From: JAWOGN01 sp046496815
Lineage (GTDB): Bacteria; Desulfobacterota; DSM-4660; Desulfatiglandales; Desulfatiglandaceae
Reading direction: 5' to 3'
DNA length: 19,984 bases
NCBI GenBank assembly: GCA_046496815.1
Contig: JAWOGN010000360.1
Location: forward strand, 1 to 19,984
Shown: one piece after another, positions 1-7,883 of the stretch
Layout of the letters: every line of letters starts with the position of its first letter
How positions within the stretch are numbered: the stretch's first letter is position 1
Notes under the pieces: generated by a model
Told to the model about the DNA's origin: nothing
Database searches by the model: none
What the model saw: only the letters and a program-made list of their open reading frames with translations
Program-made: the position numbers and the translations under genes

Positions 1-27
1 TGGACAGTGACAAGGATCGTTGAGTTA

Positions 28-174
28 TCAGTCTACCTTCAGCGCTTTTTCCAGAACTGTGATTCTTTCCTCCACCTCTTTGCGCTCTTTGGGATCGACG
101 ATACCTTTTTTCAGGCGCAACCGAAGGGCAAGGAGCTCCAAGGACTCGCGATGGTCCCGACAATCGACGGTCAT
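28..174 (-). CDS. small hypothetical protein, 48 aa, predicted helical hairpin
   Basis: The minus strand carries an uninterrupted 48-codon frame beginning MTVDCRDHRESLELL and ending LEKALKVD. A Shine-Dalgarno-like AAGGA lies 9 nt before the ATG at 172-174; another ATG two codons earlier (178-180) is possible but too close to that site. The protein is strongly charged and should form two amphipathic helices joined by a GIVDP turn: a leucine-rich first helix (about residues 9-24) and a lysine/glutamate-rich second helix (about 28-46). No family is recognised and no function is proposed. Heptad-like leucines suggest self-association or binding to a partner. Support comes from the ribosome-binding site, the helical composition and an uninterrupted frame. 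It is short enough that chance cannot be excluded. Genes further downstream on this strand lie outside the window. Confidence 0.55.
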   Translation of the reverse strand: MTVDCRDHRESLELLALRLRLKKGIVDPKERKEVEERITVLEKALKVD

Positions 175-321
175 GGTCATTCATCCTTGAATAAGACGGC
201 CATGGGGATTGATCCATCGCCACACGGGATCTCACTTCAGCGTTTTGAATTTCGGCCGAAATGGGCGTTTAGATAAGCAATCGAAATGCATTTTTTGTAT
301 AATAAACCTGAAACAATTGTC

Positions 322-349
322 CAGGGGAACCGAACATGCGCTTCCCCTG
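322..349. repeat. inverted repeat, 8-bp perfect stem
   Basis: CAGGGGAA at 322-329 is exactly complementary to TTCCCCTG at 342-349, with a 12-nt loop. No T-tract follows in either direction, so it does not look like an intrinsic terminator. Confidence 0.6.
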
Positions 350-378
350 TGGAAGGTTGAGAAAATGCGACTTCCTCA

Positions 379-401
379 AACTTCCGGCAAAGCCGTAAGT
401 T
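379..401. repeat. inverted repeat, 5+4 bp stem with AAA loop
   Basis: AACTT (379-383) pairs with AAGTT (397-401) and CGGC (385-388) with GCCG (392-395). One C/T mismatch separates the two helices and the loop is AAA. It lies 30 bp from the hairpin at 322-349, and the two may belong to one folded element. Confidence 0.55.
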
Positions 402-496
402 GTCGGCGTACTTGAACCAAATTTTGCTTCCTGATATGTTGGGTTTGGTGGAGGGTCGAACTTCGCGCTTATTTTGCGTACACTTTGGGAAGTGGC

Positions 497-543
497 GCAC
501 ACTTTTGACACGTGTGCTCAAAAGAGTGAATTGAAATTCAATT
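497..543. promoter_or_regulatory. cluster of short palindromes upstream of the DUF218 gene
   Basis: Three overlapping or adjacent inverted repeats occur just before the DUF218 start: GCACAC/GTGTGC (497-502 and 512-517), CTTTTGA/TCAAAAG (502-508 and 518-524), and the almost perfect palindrome AATTGAA-A-TTCAATT (529-543). Such a cluster 35-80 bp before a start codon could be a repressor or activator site. No specific regulator is recognised. Confidence 0.3.
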
Positions 544-577
544 TGCATTTCCCTCAGGCCTAGAAAAGAGGTGTGCG

Positions 578-1399
578 ATGAAAAAATTATGGCCGCGTAC
601 AAAGACAGGCGCGGCAAACCCCGTCGACTCAAGGGACCTATCGAACTGGTTTGGGGATTCAAAACCCGCGGGTGAATACCAAAGCGAGCCGCCCGGTAAA
701 AGATATGAAGAAAAACCTTATGTGGGCAGCCAACCGATAGAGCCGCAAGGAAGAACACGTATTCGACCGAGCATTCTCAAGTGGGTCATTTTTTTCTTGT
801 TTGCCGCATATATTCTAATTTCCTACTACCGTGCCCCCATCTTGACCGGTTTCGGAAAGTATTTGATCGTTCAGCACCCGCTCAAGAAAGCGGATGTAAT
901 TGTCTGTTTAATGGGGAGTCCTGTCGAGCGAGGCCTGGCCGCCGCAGAGCTATACAAGCAGGGCCTGGGTCCCCGTATTCTTTTCGCCAGAGAAGCGCTC
1001 CCGGATGGAATGGGTATCTTGAGAGAAAGAGGCGTTCACTACCCCGAAACAAGAGACCTGTTGGAGAGGATACTTGAAGGGTTGGGGGTACCTAAGTCAG
1101 ACTTGATCGCCAACGACCGGTTTGCGGACAATACGTTTGAGGAGGCAACGTTAGCAAAAGAAATTGCTCAGCGGGAAGGCTACCGTTCCATCATCGTCGT
1201 TACATCCCCGGCACATACCCGGCGTGCCTGGTTGACATTCAAGAAGGTGTTCGGAAAGGACGAGGTGGAGATCATGATACTCCCTTCCCAATACTCGGAT
1301 TTTAGGCCGCAAGACTGGTGGGAGAAAAGAAAATATGTGAAAGAAGTGATTATCGAGTATCAGAAGCTGATTTACGATATGCTGAAGTATGCATTTTGA
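578..1399 (+). CDS. membrane-anchored DUF218 (YdcF/SanA-like) protein
   Basis: This 273-residue protein has a hydrophilic N-terminal tail of about 65 residues, one membrane segment (about 66-86, WVIFFLFAAYILISYY) and a C-terminal DUF218 domain. Family hallmarks are the strand ADVIVCLMGS followed by an ERGLAAAELY helix, the ADNTFEEA motif (family pattern NT-x-E-x-A), and IIVVTSPAHTRRA with its conserved histidine/arginine helix. DUF218 proteins are linked to envelope integrity and vancomycin resistance (SanA) but have no settled enzymatic activity. The domain probably faces the periplasm behind a single anchor. The ATG at 578 follows AGAGGTG at good spacing. The proline- and lysine-rich cytoplasmic tail is longer than in minimal family members. 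It appears to stand alone; thiD begins 212 bp downstream. Confidence 0.85.
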   Translation: MKKLWPRTKTGAANPVDSRDLSNWFGDSKPAGEYQSEPPGKRYEEKPYVGSQPIEPQGRTRIRPSILKWVIFFLFAAYILISYYRAPILTGFGKYLIVQHPLKKADVIVCLMGSPVERGLAAAELYKQGLGPRILFAREALPDGMGILRERGVHYPETRDLLERILEGLGVPKSDLIANDRFADNTFEEATLAKEIAQREGYRSIIVVTSPAHTRRAWLTFKKVFGKDEVEIMILPSQYSDFRPQDWWEKRKYVKEVIIEYQKLIYDMLKYAF

Positions 1400-1445
1400 A
1401 AGAACCGTATCATTCCCCATGATGTTTGGAAACGCCATAATTCGG

Positions 1446-1474
1446 TTGACACCTCGCATAAGCGTTGGTAATTT
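1446..1474 (+). promoter_or_regulatory. candidate sigma-70 promoter for thiD
   Basis: A perfect TTGACA (1446-1451) is followed after 17 bp by TAATTT (1469-1474), which keeps the first two bases and the last base of the -10 consensus. An inverted repeat TCATTT-TT-AAATGA (1474-1487) overlaps the -10 and could be an operator. The predicted leader to thiD would be about 130 nt. Confidence 0.4.
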
Positions 1475-1611
1475 CATTTTTAAATGACAAGTTTTTAAAG
1501 GTTCATTCGTCGGTCATCATCTTAATTGACCCTTGAAGTGAAAACGTTCTTTCGGGTGAGACCCCACATGGCATTGCATCGGTTTTTTTTATAGTTCGGG
1601 ATCACTCGTGC

Positions 1612-2394
1612 ATGAAATACGTATTGGTCATAGCGGGTTCCGATTCAGGTGGTGGCGCCGGGATTCAAGCGGACATTAAGACCATCACACACCTTGAATG
1701 CCATCCCTTGACTGTTCTTACGGCGGTTACTGCGCAAAATTCCCTCGGCATCGCAGCAATCCATAAAATTCCTGCACGATTTATCTCCAGCCAGCTTGAG
1801 ACTGTGCTCGATGATATGATCCCGGATGCAGTAAAAATCGGGATGTTATATTCGAACCCAGCAGTCAACGAAGTCGCAAGACAGATCAAAAAGTACTCGC
1901 TGACCAATGTCGTAGTGGATCCGGTTCTGAAGTCCTCCACAGGCACAGATTTGGCGGAGTCCAGCGTCATTTCAACTTTGAAAACAGTGCTGCTGCCCAT
2001 TGCGACTGTTGTGACTCCCAATTTGTTTGAGGCGGGTATCCTTGCAGATAAAAAGGTTCGAGGGCCCCATGAGATGGTGGAAGCGGCAAAACGAATTAAG
2101 TTGAGTGGACCGGACGTCGTAATTACGGGGGGCCACCTGAAAGATAAATGTATGGATATCCTGTATGATGGGGCGCATTTTCATCGATTCTCCGGTTCAA
2201 GAATTGACACGGCAAATACTCATGGAAGTGGATGCGTTTTTTCCACAGCCCTGGCAACTTTCATGGCCCGGGGGGAAACTGTCGTTCATGCAACGAAACT
2301 TGCCCATGAGTTTACAAGAACTGCAATAATGCATGCGTATGGCTGTGGTCGAGGTTCGGGTCCGGTGCGGCCCGGCCCGTGGAGGCGAGGATAG
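1612..2394 (+). CDS. thiD: hydroxymethylpyrimidine / phosphomethylpyrimidine kinase
   Basis: ThiD phosphorylates HMP and then HMP phosphate to give HMP diphosphate, the pyrimidine half of thiamin, in the cytoplasm. The 260-residue length is normal for the ribokinase-fold family. Visible motifs are the N-terminal AGSDSGGGAGIQADIKT substrate loop, the VKIGMLYS segment, VVVDPVLKSSTG, and the anion-hole signature NTHGSGCVFSTALA with its cysteine at residue 208 near the gamma-phosphate site. The C-terminal YGCGRGSGPVRP matches the usual GxGxGPVNP tail. The ATG at 1612 aligns with the family start, although its ribosome-binding site is weak. thiC follows after 99 bp on the same strand, so HMP phosphate made by ThiC would be handed to ThiD from the same unit. 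Confidence 0.93.
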   Translation: MKYVLVIAGSDSGGGAGIQADIKTITHLECHPLTVLTAVTAQNSLGIAAIHKIPARFISSQLETVLDDMIPDAVKIGMLYSNPAVNEVARQIKKYSLTNVVVDPVLKSSTGTDLAESSVISTLKTVLLPIATVVTPNLFEAGILADKKVRGPHEMVEAAKRIKLSGPDVVITGGHLKDKCMDILYDGAHFHRFSGSRIDTANTHGSGCVFSTALATFMARGETVVHATKLAHEFTRTAIMHAYGCGRGSGPVRPGPWRRG

Positions 2395-2493
2395 TCCGGC
2401 TATCACCGGCTACTTGAGTTCGGACCCATATCTTTAAGGCCTCGCCATCAAGGAAAATATCGGCATGGAGATTTAATCGCAAGGGAATAAAAA

Positions 2494-3777
2494 ATGACGC
2501 AATTGGAAAAAGCAAGAACCGGGGTGATAACTCCGGAAATGGAAATAGTGGCTGAAAAGGAGCATGTAGATGCTGTCTGGCTCAGGGATCAGGTGGCAAA
2601 CGGGCGCGTCGTAATTTCAGCCAATCGCCGCCATAGCGGTCTTGAACCGTGTGGGATCGGCGAAGGACTTTTTATCAAAGTCAATTCAAACATCGGCACC
2701 TCTTCGGACCGGGCAATCCTTGACGAGGAATTGGAAAAACTCAAGGTTTCCATTGACGCCGGTGCCGACACCGTCATGGATCTATCCACGGGCGAAGAAA
2801 TCGATCTCACACGGAGAACCATATTGAAAAACTCCACCATCCCGGTTGGCACCGTTCCCATCTATCAGGCCGTTGTGGAAACGGTGGAAGAAGCGGGCGG
2901 ACTGGTTCACCTCACAGTGGACAAAATTTTCGAGGTGATCGAAAGGCAGGCGGAAGACGGTGTCGATTTCATAACGGTTCACTGTGGCCTCACCAGAGCT
3001 GCCCTGAGAATGTTGCAAACCGAACGCCGGGTCACTGATATTGTGAGCCGGGGAGGCGCTTTCCTGACCACATGGATGCTGCACCACGACAAAGAGAACC
3101 CGCTTTACGAACACTATGACAGGCTCCTCTCCATCGCAAGGAAGTACGACGTGACCTTGAGTCTGGGAGACGGCCTGCGGCCGGGATGCCTGGCCGACGC
3201 GACGGATCGGGCTCAAATTCATGAACTGATGACCCTGGGGCATCTGACACAATTGGCCTGGGAACAGGGCGTGCAAGTGATGATAGAAGGCCCCGGGCAT
3301 GTCCCCTTGAATCAAATCGAGACGAACGTTATCCTTCAAAAAAGGCTGTGTCATCACGCGCCTTTTTACGTTTTGGGTCCTTTGGTCACCGACATTGCTG
3401 CGGGCTATGATCACGTCGCCTGTGCCATCGGCGGTGCAGTGGCCGGCGCGGCCGGCGCCGATTTCCTGTGCTATGTTACCCCGGCCGAGCATCTTTCGTT
3501 ACCGGGCGTAGAGGACGTCAGGGAAGGCGTCGTGGTCACGAAAATTGCAGCCCATGCAGCCGATATCGCCAGGGGCAACAAAATGGCCCTGGAAAGAGAT
3601 CGAAACATGTCTCTGGCTCGAAAGAAGTTGGACTGGGAAACCCAGTTGAAACTGGCAATTGACCCCGAAAAGGCAAGAGGATACCGAGAGAAGCGTCCTC
3701 CGACGGAAGACGATGTTTGCACCATGTGCGGAAAGTATTGCGCCATCAAGACGGTTCGGGAATATCTTGACGGCTGA
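2494..3777 (+). CDS. thiC: phosphomethylpyrimidine synthase ThiC, short form
   Basis: ThiC is a radical-SAM enzyme that rearranges 5-aminoimidazole ribotide into HMP phosphate. This 427-residue version lacks the N-terminal extension of the roughly 600-residue E. coli and Bacillus enzymes and begins close to the barrel core. Conserved segments include VISANRRH near the N-terminus, GADTVMDLSTG, DFITVHCGLT, SLGDGLRPGCLADA, MIEGPGHVPLNQ and LVTDIAAGYDH. The [4Fe-4S] cluster cysteines are in the C-terminal VCTMCGKYCAIK (C409, C412, C416), spaced CX2CX3C rather than CX2CX4C as in long ThiC. The anaerobic cobamide enzyme BzaF is a close paralogue of similar length; adjacency to thiD favours ThiC. 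The ATG at 2494 follows AAGGGA. The stop lies 9 bp from the end of convergent mnmE. Confidence 0.9.
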   Translation: MTQLEKARTGVITPEMEIVAEKEHVDAVWLRDQVANGRVVISANRRHSGLEPCGIGEGLFIKVNSNIGTSSDRAILDEELEKLKVSIDAGADTVMDLSTGEEIDLTRRTILKNSTIPVGTVPIYQAVVETVEEAGGLVHLTVDKIFEVIERQAEDGVDFITVHCGLTRAALRMLQTERRVTDIVSRGGAFLTTWMLHHDKENPLYEHYDRLLSIARKYDVTLSLGDGLRPGCLADATDRAQIHELMTLGHLTQLAWEQGVQVMIEGPGHVPLNQIETNVILQKRLCHHAPFYVLGPLVTDIAAGYDHVACAIGGAVAGAAGADFLCYVTPAEHLSLPGVEDVREGVVVTKIAAHAADIARGNKMALERDRNMSLARKKLDWETQLKLAIDPEKARGYREKRPPTEDDVCTMCGKYCAIKTVREYLDG

Positions 3778-3786
3778 TTGTCTCGG

Positions 3787-5172
3787 TCACTTTCCCAAAC
3801 AAAACTGACTGAATATGTTTTCCAAGACCGCCTCGCTCGCGGTCTCCCCCACGATCTCGCCCAGTGCATCAATTCCACTCTTCAGGTCCACGGCGACGAC
3901 CTCCATCGGCGCATTCTCCCTTACATTGCGCGCCGCATTTCTGAAAAATCCGGCTGCCGATTCGAGGGCGCCGCGATGCCGTAGATTGGGGGCTGAATGG
4001 GATGTCGTCATATCCAACTCCCCATTGAGCAGGCATGCCGCGATGCCTTTTTTCAGTTCAGGAAGGCCCTCACCCGTAAGGGCGGATATCTTCACACTGG
4101 GAAGGCCGGACAGTGCCCTGTCCTCGAACTGTTTGCCGAATGCGGAGGGGAGATCAATCTTGTTCATCACGATCAATGCATTTTTTTTTCGGGATTGCGC
4201 AAGAATGTCGCGGTCATCTTGGTTTAGAGGTCGGCTTTGGTCAACGACCACCAGCAAGAAATCCGCTTCCGACAATTTCTTTTCCGTAAATTGAATGCCG
4301 ATCCTTTCCACCTCATCCTTTACTTCCCTGAATCCGGCCGTGTCCATAAGGCGCAGCGGCAGTCCCTCGATGGTGGCTGTGGATTCAATTACGTCCCGCG
4401 TCGTCCCCGGAATCGCTGTTACAATGGCACGATCCTCGTTCAGTAGACGGTTAAGCAGACTTGACTTCCCCGCATTCACCCGTCCCACGATCGCGGTGTT
4501 AATGCCGTCTATCCAAATTTTTCGTCCGGCATGTGCCTCAATCAAAATTTCAATGGGTCCGACCAGTCTCGCTTCAATACGATCTCCGACTTCGTCTCGC
4601 GTCATAATGTCGGCTTCTTCCTCGGGAAAATCGATCGCCACTTCGCCGTGCGCGAGAATTCCGAGGGCTATCTGCCGCAATGCGTCTATCTCATTCCATA
4701 ACAATCCATGGACTTGTTGAGACGCCATACGCAGGCCCCTGTCCGATTTCGCATTGATCAGATCAATCACCGCCTCGGCCCGGGTCAGGTCGATCCTCCC
4801 ATTCAAAAATGCCCGCAATGTAAATTCCCCGGGTTCGGCCGGTCTTGCACCCTGACTTATAATGATTTGGAGAATTCGATACAGAAGCAGGTAACCGCTG
4901 TGTGAATTGATTTCCACAATATCTTCTCGCGTGAAGGAATGGGGTGCCTTCATGAAAGAGAGCAAAACCTCATCGACCACCTCTCCCGATGCGGGATCGA
5001 AGAGATCCCCCAGGTAAAGGCGATGACTGTCTAAGCAACGGACCGGCTTTTTGGGGGTGAAGATATCCTTGGCAATTCCGGAAGACAGGCGCCCGCTGAT
5101 ACGAATGATACCGATTCCGGCAGGGCCGATGGGCGTGGCGATGGCGGCGATAGTATCTTCGTTGGAAGGCAT
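3787..5172 (-). CDS. mnmE: tRNA uridine-5-carboxymethylaminomethyl modification GTPase MnmE
   Basis: MnmE works with MnmG to modify the wobble uridine (U34) of certain tRNAs, using methylene-tetrahydrofolate and GTP. The 461-residue protein has the N-terminal folate-binding domain (DTIAAIATPIGPAGIGIIRISG through GEFTLRAFLNGRIDLTRAEAV), a helical domain, and an inserted GTPase domain: G1 GRVNAGKSS near residue 230, G2 GTTRD, G3 DTAG and G4 NKID. It ends in CLGK, equivalent to the usual CIGK, with the functional cysteine at residue 458. The G1 loop has valine where most members have proline. The ATG at 5172 follows AAGGGA. It is the last gene of the rpmH operon, separated from jag by 250 bp without a recognisable gene, and is convergent with thiC. 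Confidence 0.95.
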   Translation of the reverse strand: MPSNEDTIAAIATPIGPAGIGIIRISGRLSSGIAKDIFTPKKPVRCLDSHRLYLGDLFDPASGEVVDEVLLSFMKAPHSFTREDIVEINSHSGYLLLYRILQIIISQGARPAEPGEFTLRAFLNGRIDLTRAEAVIDLINAKSDRGLRMASQQVHGLLWNEIDALRQIALGILAHGEVAIDFPEEEADIMTRDEVGDRIEARLVGPIEILIEAHAGRKIWIDGINTAIVGRVNAGKSSLLNRLLNEDRAIVTAIPGTTRDVIESTATIEGLPLRLMDTAGFREVKDEVERIGIQFTEKKLSEADFLLVVVDQSRPLNQDDRDILAQSRKKNALIVMNKIDLPSAFGKQFEDRALSGLPSVKISALTGEGLPELKKGIAACLLNGELDMTTSHSAPNLRHRGALESAAGFFRNAARNVRENAPMEVVAVDLKSGIDALGEIVGETASEAVLENIFSQFCLGK

Positions 5173-5422
5173 GGGTTCGTCCCTTGAATCATGAATTCCG
5201 CACCGTGTATATTCAAACTCCGGCTGGGCCTTCGAAGATCTCGGGAATCCGGTGTGTTTGAGCGAAAACCAGGAATTTTTCCGAGATCAAGGAAGGCGAA
5301 AATTATAAATAACCACAGCAACACAAGGAGGATTTAAAGGATTATAATTTGAGCCTTCCCCCCGCTCTTAGCAAGGGAAAATAACAGTTCTCAATTCCCG
5401 GCTTTCGTGCTGTGTTTACGAC

Positions 5423-6073
5423 TCATTTCTTCGGGACAATGACCACCTTTTTTAAAATACCTTCCCCTCGGCTTTTGGTATCCACGGCATCATCCTCCCG
5501 GAGCGCCAAATGCACGAGTCTTCGATCATGGGGATTGAGAAGGTTTGTGGTCACCGGCTTGTGCGTGGCTTTCACTTTGTCTCCCATCCGCACGGCCATT
5601 TGGATCAAGGAATCCCGTCGTCTTTGTCGATAATTCTCGGAATCAACAATCACCTGAGCGCGTTTTTCCAAGCTTTTATTCACGATCTTGTTGACGATAA
5701 ATTGCAACGCGTCAAGGGTTCTTCCTTTTCTCCCGATCAGAAGACCCGATTTATCCCCCTCGATGTTCAGTGAAATCGTACCATCGGTTTGTTCTGCGCG
5801 TACCGCCGTCCCTTCTATGGGGATCAATTTCAAGATCTTTTCCAGTGCCTCCTTCGCGATGGCGAGTCCATTGGCTTCCGCCACGGCTTCGGATTCAGGT
5901 CTTGAAGTCGTTATCTTAACCCTGGCCTTCCGCCCGCCCACCAATCCAAAAATTCCCGCGGATCCCGGTTCCATGACCTCAATGTCCATTTCTTCTTTGG
6001 AAAGATTCAACTGGCGGCAAGCATTCTCGATCGCTTCCTCCGTTGTTTTTCCTTCAAATTCAAAAGTCTCCAT
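5423..6073 (-). CDS. jag: RNA-binding protein Jag/KhpB (Jag_N-KH-R3H)
   Basis: The 216-residue protein has the three-part Jag architecture: an N-terminal Jag_N domain (residues 1-54, METFEFEGKTTEEAIENAC to GIFGLVGGRKARVKI), a KH RNA-binding domain containing LLIGRKGRTLDALQ (about 106-137), and a C-terminal R3H domain (about 150-210) including DSENYRQRRRDSL and LNPHDRRLVHLAL. The family (also KhpB or EloR) binds RNA and, in Gram-positives, links RNA binding to cell elongation. Its place directly after yidC is widely conserved. The ATG follows GGAGGG and the gene is 16 bp downstream of yidC, so the two are probably co-transcribed and translationally coupled. Confidence 0.93.
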   Translation of the reverse strand: METFEFEGKTTEEAIENACRQLNLSKEEMDIEVMEPGSAGIFGLVGGRKARVKITTSRPESEAVAEANGLAIAKEALEKILKLIPIEGTAVRAEQTDGTISLNIEGDKSGLLIGRKGRTLDALQFIVNKIVNKSLEKRAQVIVDSENYRQRRRDSLIQMAVRMGDKVKATHKPVTTNLLNPHDRRLVHLALREDDAVDTKSRGEGILKKVVIVPKK

Positions 6074-6089
6074 TTTTGCCCTCCGAGTA

Positions 6090-7757
6090 TTATGCCGGTC
6101 TTTTGTAAATACGGTACTGCTGGCCTATGGATAAGAGATTGTTGACCAGCCAGTAAAGAACCAGACCGGAAGGAAAGTTGATAAACATAAATGTGAAAAT
6201 GATCGGCAGGAAAAGCATGATTTTCGCCTGCGTCGGATCGCCGGGAGTCGGGGTCATTTTTTGTTGGATAAACATGGATGCGCCCATCAGTAACGTGAGA
6301 ACGGGAATTCCATAGGGCGGCGACATGAAAGGTATTTCAAAAGGAAAATTGAAAAGGCGATCTGGAGCGGAAAGATCATTGATCCACCATGCAAATGGAG
6401 CCTGTCGCAACTCAATGGCAGTCCCCAAAATCCTGAAAAGTGCGAAAAATACGGGGAGCTGGATGATCATGGGCAGGCACCCCCCCATGGGATTCACTTT
6501 ATAGGTCTTGTAAAGGGCCATCATCTCCTTGTTCAGCTGTGCCTTGTCGTTTTTATATTTCTCCCTCATCTTGGCCATGCGAGGTTGGAGTTTCTGCATT
6601 TCCTTCATGGACTTGTAGCTTTTGTGCGTCAGTGGCCAGAACAGGATTTTGACAAGGATCGTCAGGAGAATAATCGATACCCCATAGTTATGGAGGTATC
6701 GATTGAAGAAGCGCAGAAGATACAGGAGCGGCTTGGCGATAATGTCCGTCCATCCGAAATTGATGGCTTTTTCGAGCTTTTTTCCGAGCTGTTTGAGGGC
6801 ACCCAAGTCTCTGGGTCCAAAGTAAAGGGTGAAACGGCTCGTCACCTTTTCGGACGCCTGAAGTGACATACTTGGCGAAAGATATGTCCCTTGCAAAACC
6901 CCGGACGCCGACCGATGCCCCCTGAAAGTTGCTTTTTCAGGCTGATCCGGGATCACGGCTGAAATGAAAAAATCGTCCTCATAGGCCATCCAGTCGATCC
7001 GGCCCGCCAAAAGTTTTTCTTCAGAGGCTTCCTTCAGTTTAATCTCCTTCAGCTTATCTTCCAAGAGCAGAACGAGTCCCACATACGAATAGTAGCTCTT
7101 TTTGTCTTTGGGTGCCTGGGCCCGTAGATCCGCCGCGACCGCTCCGGTGACCGTTTCCCCGGACTGATTGATGAAATCGACATTGAGATCGATTCGATAT
7201 TGATTCGGATAAAAGCGATAGGTCTGATGAATTGCCACCCCCTCCGGGGTCACGCCGCGAAAAACCAGGTCTTTGGCCGGTGAGCCCGGTTCCAGCCGTA
7301 TGCTTTCGCGATCCGTTTCGTATATGATTTTTTTCTTTTCAGCGGCCGAGGCTTCGCCAAATCCCACGAGAAGTGTATTGCCCATTCCTTCTTCAAGATT
7401 CACGAGATCGATCAAGGGGGAATCGGGATCCGTACTCTCTCGATAATTCTTCAATTTGAAACTCAGAATGGAGGGGCCGGCACTCGAAAAAATGGCCCTG
7501 TAATAGGGTGTATCGATTTCGGTCTCTTTTTCAGCGGGTTTTGGAACGAATTCTTCTTCCCGTTGCGCTGCAAATTCAGCACTCGCGGGCTGCGATACGG
7601 CAGGCGTTTTCGGGCGCTCCGATTCCACTTTCGATGGTTCTTCCTCAGGGATCTCAACCTGCTTCGTTGCCTGATCTTGTTTCGGCACGAAAACATAAGA
7701 CCATATGATGAGCACCAGAAAAGATAAAACAAAGGCCAGTATGGTTCGCTTTTCCAT
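6090..7757 (-). CDS. yidC: membrane protein insertase YidC (Gram-negative type)
   Basis: YidC inserts proteins into the inner membrane, alone or with SecYEG. The 555-residue length and layout fit the Gram-negative form: an N-terminal membrane anchor (RTILAFVLSFLVLIIWSYVFV), a long periplasmic beta domain (about residues 75-325), and a C-terminal core of five membrane segments. The core contains YGVSIILLTILVKILFWPLT, the hydrophilic cytoplasmic hairpin KEMQKLQPRMAKMREKYKND, and VNPMGGCLPMIIQLPVFFALFR. The ATG at 7757 follows AAGGA at 9-10 nt spacing. A 126-bp gap separates it from upstream yidD; that gap contains a small hairpin (AAAATC/GATTTT, 7827-7842). Confidence 0.96.
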   Translation of the reverse strand: MEKRTILAFVLSFLVLIIWSYVFVPKQDQATKQVEIPEEEPSKVESERPKTPAVSQPASAEFAAQREEEFVPKPAEKETEIDTPYYRAIFSSAGPSILSFKLKNYRESTDPDSPLIDLVNLEEGMGNTLLVGFGEASAAEKKKIIYETDRESIRLEPGSPAKDLVFRGVTPEGVAIHQTYRFYPNQYRIDLNVDFINQSGETVTGAVAADLRAQAPKDKKSYYSYVGLVLLLEDKLKEIKLKEASEEKLLAGRIDWMAYEDDFFISAVIPDQPEKATFRGHRSASGVLQGTYLSPSMSLQASEKVTSRFTLYFGPRDLGALKQLGKKLEKAINFGWTDIIAKPLLYLLRFFNRYLHNYGVSIILLTILVKILFWPLTHKSYKSMKEMQKLQPRMAKMREKYKNDKAQLNKEMMALYKTYKVNPMGGCLPMIIQLPVFFALFRILGTAIELRQAPFAWWINDLSAPDRLFNFPFEIPFMSPPYGIPVLTLLMGASMFIQQKMTPTPGDPTQAKIMLFLPIIFTFMFINFPSGLVLYWLVNNLLSIGQQYRIYKRPA

Positions 7758-7883
7758 CTATCGTATCCTTATTGGGGACCCAGTTGAATCGTCCCAACGA
7801 CTTTGGCTAAGGCTTCAGGCGAGCACAAAATCAACGGATTTTGCTTCCGCAGGAGCGACTGACGCTCGGTGGCACAGGCCCCC

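Larger units (their letters stand above)
181..577. other. intergenic stretch, no gene, several hairpins
   Basis: No convincing coding frame lies between the small minus-strand ORF and the DUF218 gene. The open minus-strand frames here have no ribosome-binding site and look non-protein-like. The stretch contains several inverted repeats, listed separately, and a TATAAT at about 297-302 on the plus strand without a clear -35 partner. It may be a structured or repetitive intergenic element, perhaps with the promoter of the downstream gene near its right end. Confidence 0.5.

Noticed and set aside
237..758. Minus-strand 173-codon frame across the DUF218 start region
   Set aside because: It runs antisense through the start of a recognised gene, has no family features and no convincing ribosome-binding site.
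1400..1611. Possible TPP riboswitch upstream of thiD/thiC
   Set aside because: Neither this spacer nor 2395-2493 contains the CTGAGA box or the CTGATCTGG-type helix expected of a thiamin riboswitch; only weak hairpins such as GGGT-gag-ACCC were found.
2782..3492. Long (236 codons) minus-strand frame inside thiC
   Set aside because: It is fully antisense to conserved ThiC motifs; such frames are common opposite GC-richer third-position codons and show no protein-like features.
5031..5324. Minus-strand 97-codon frame overlapping the start of mnmE
   Set aside because: It overlaps mnmE in another frame, has no good ribosome-binding site, and after a hydrophobic start turns into serine/proline-rich sequence typical of a shadow frame.
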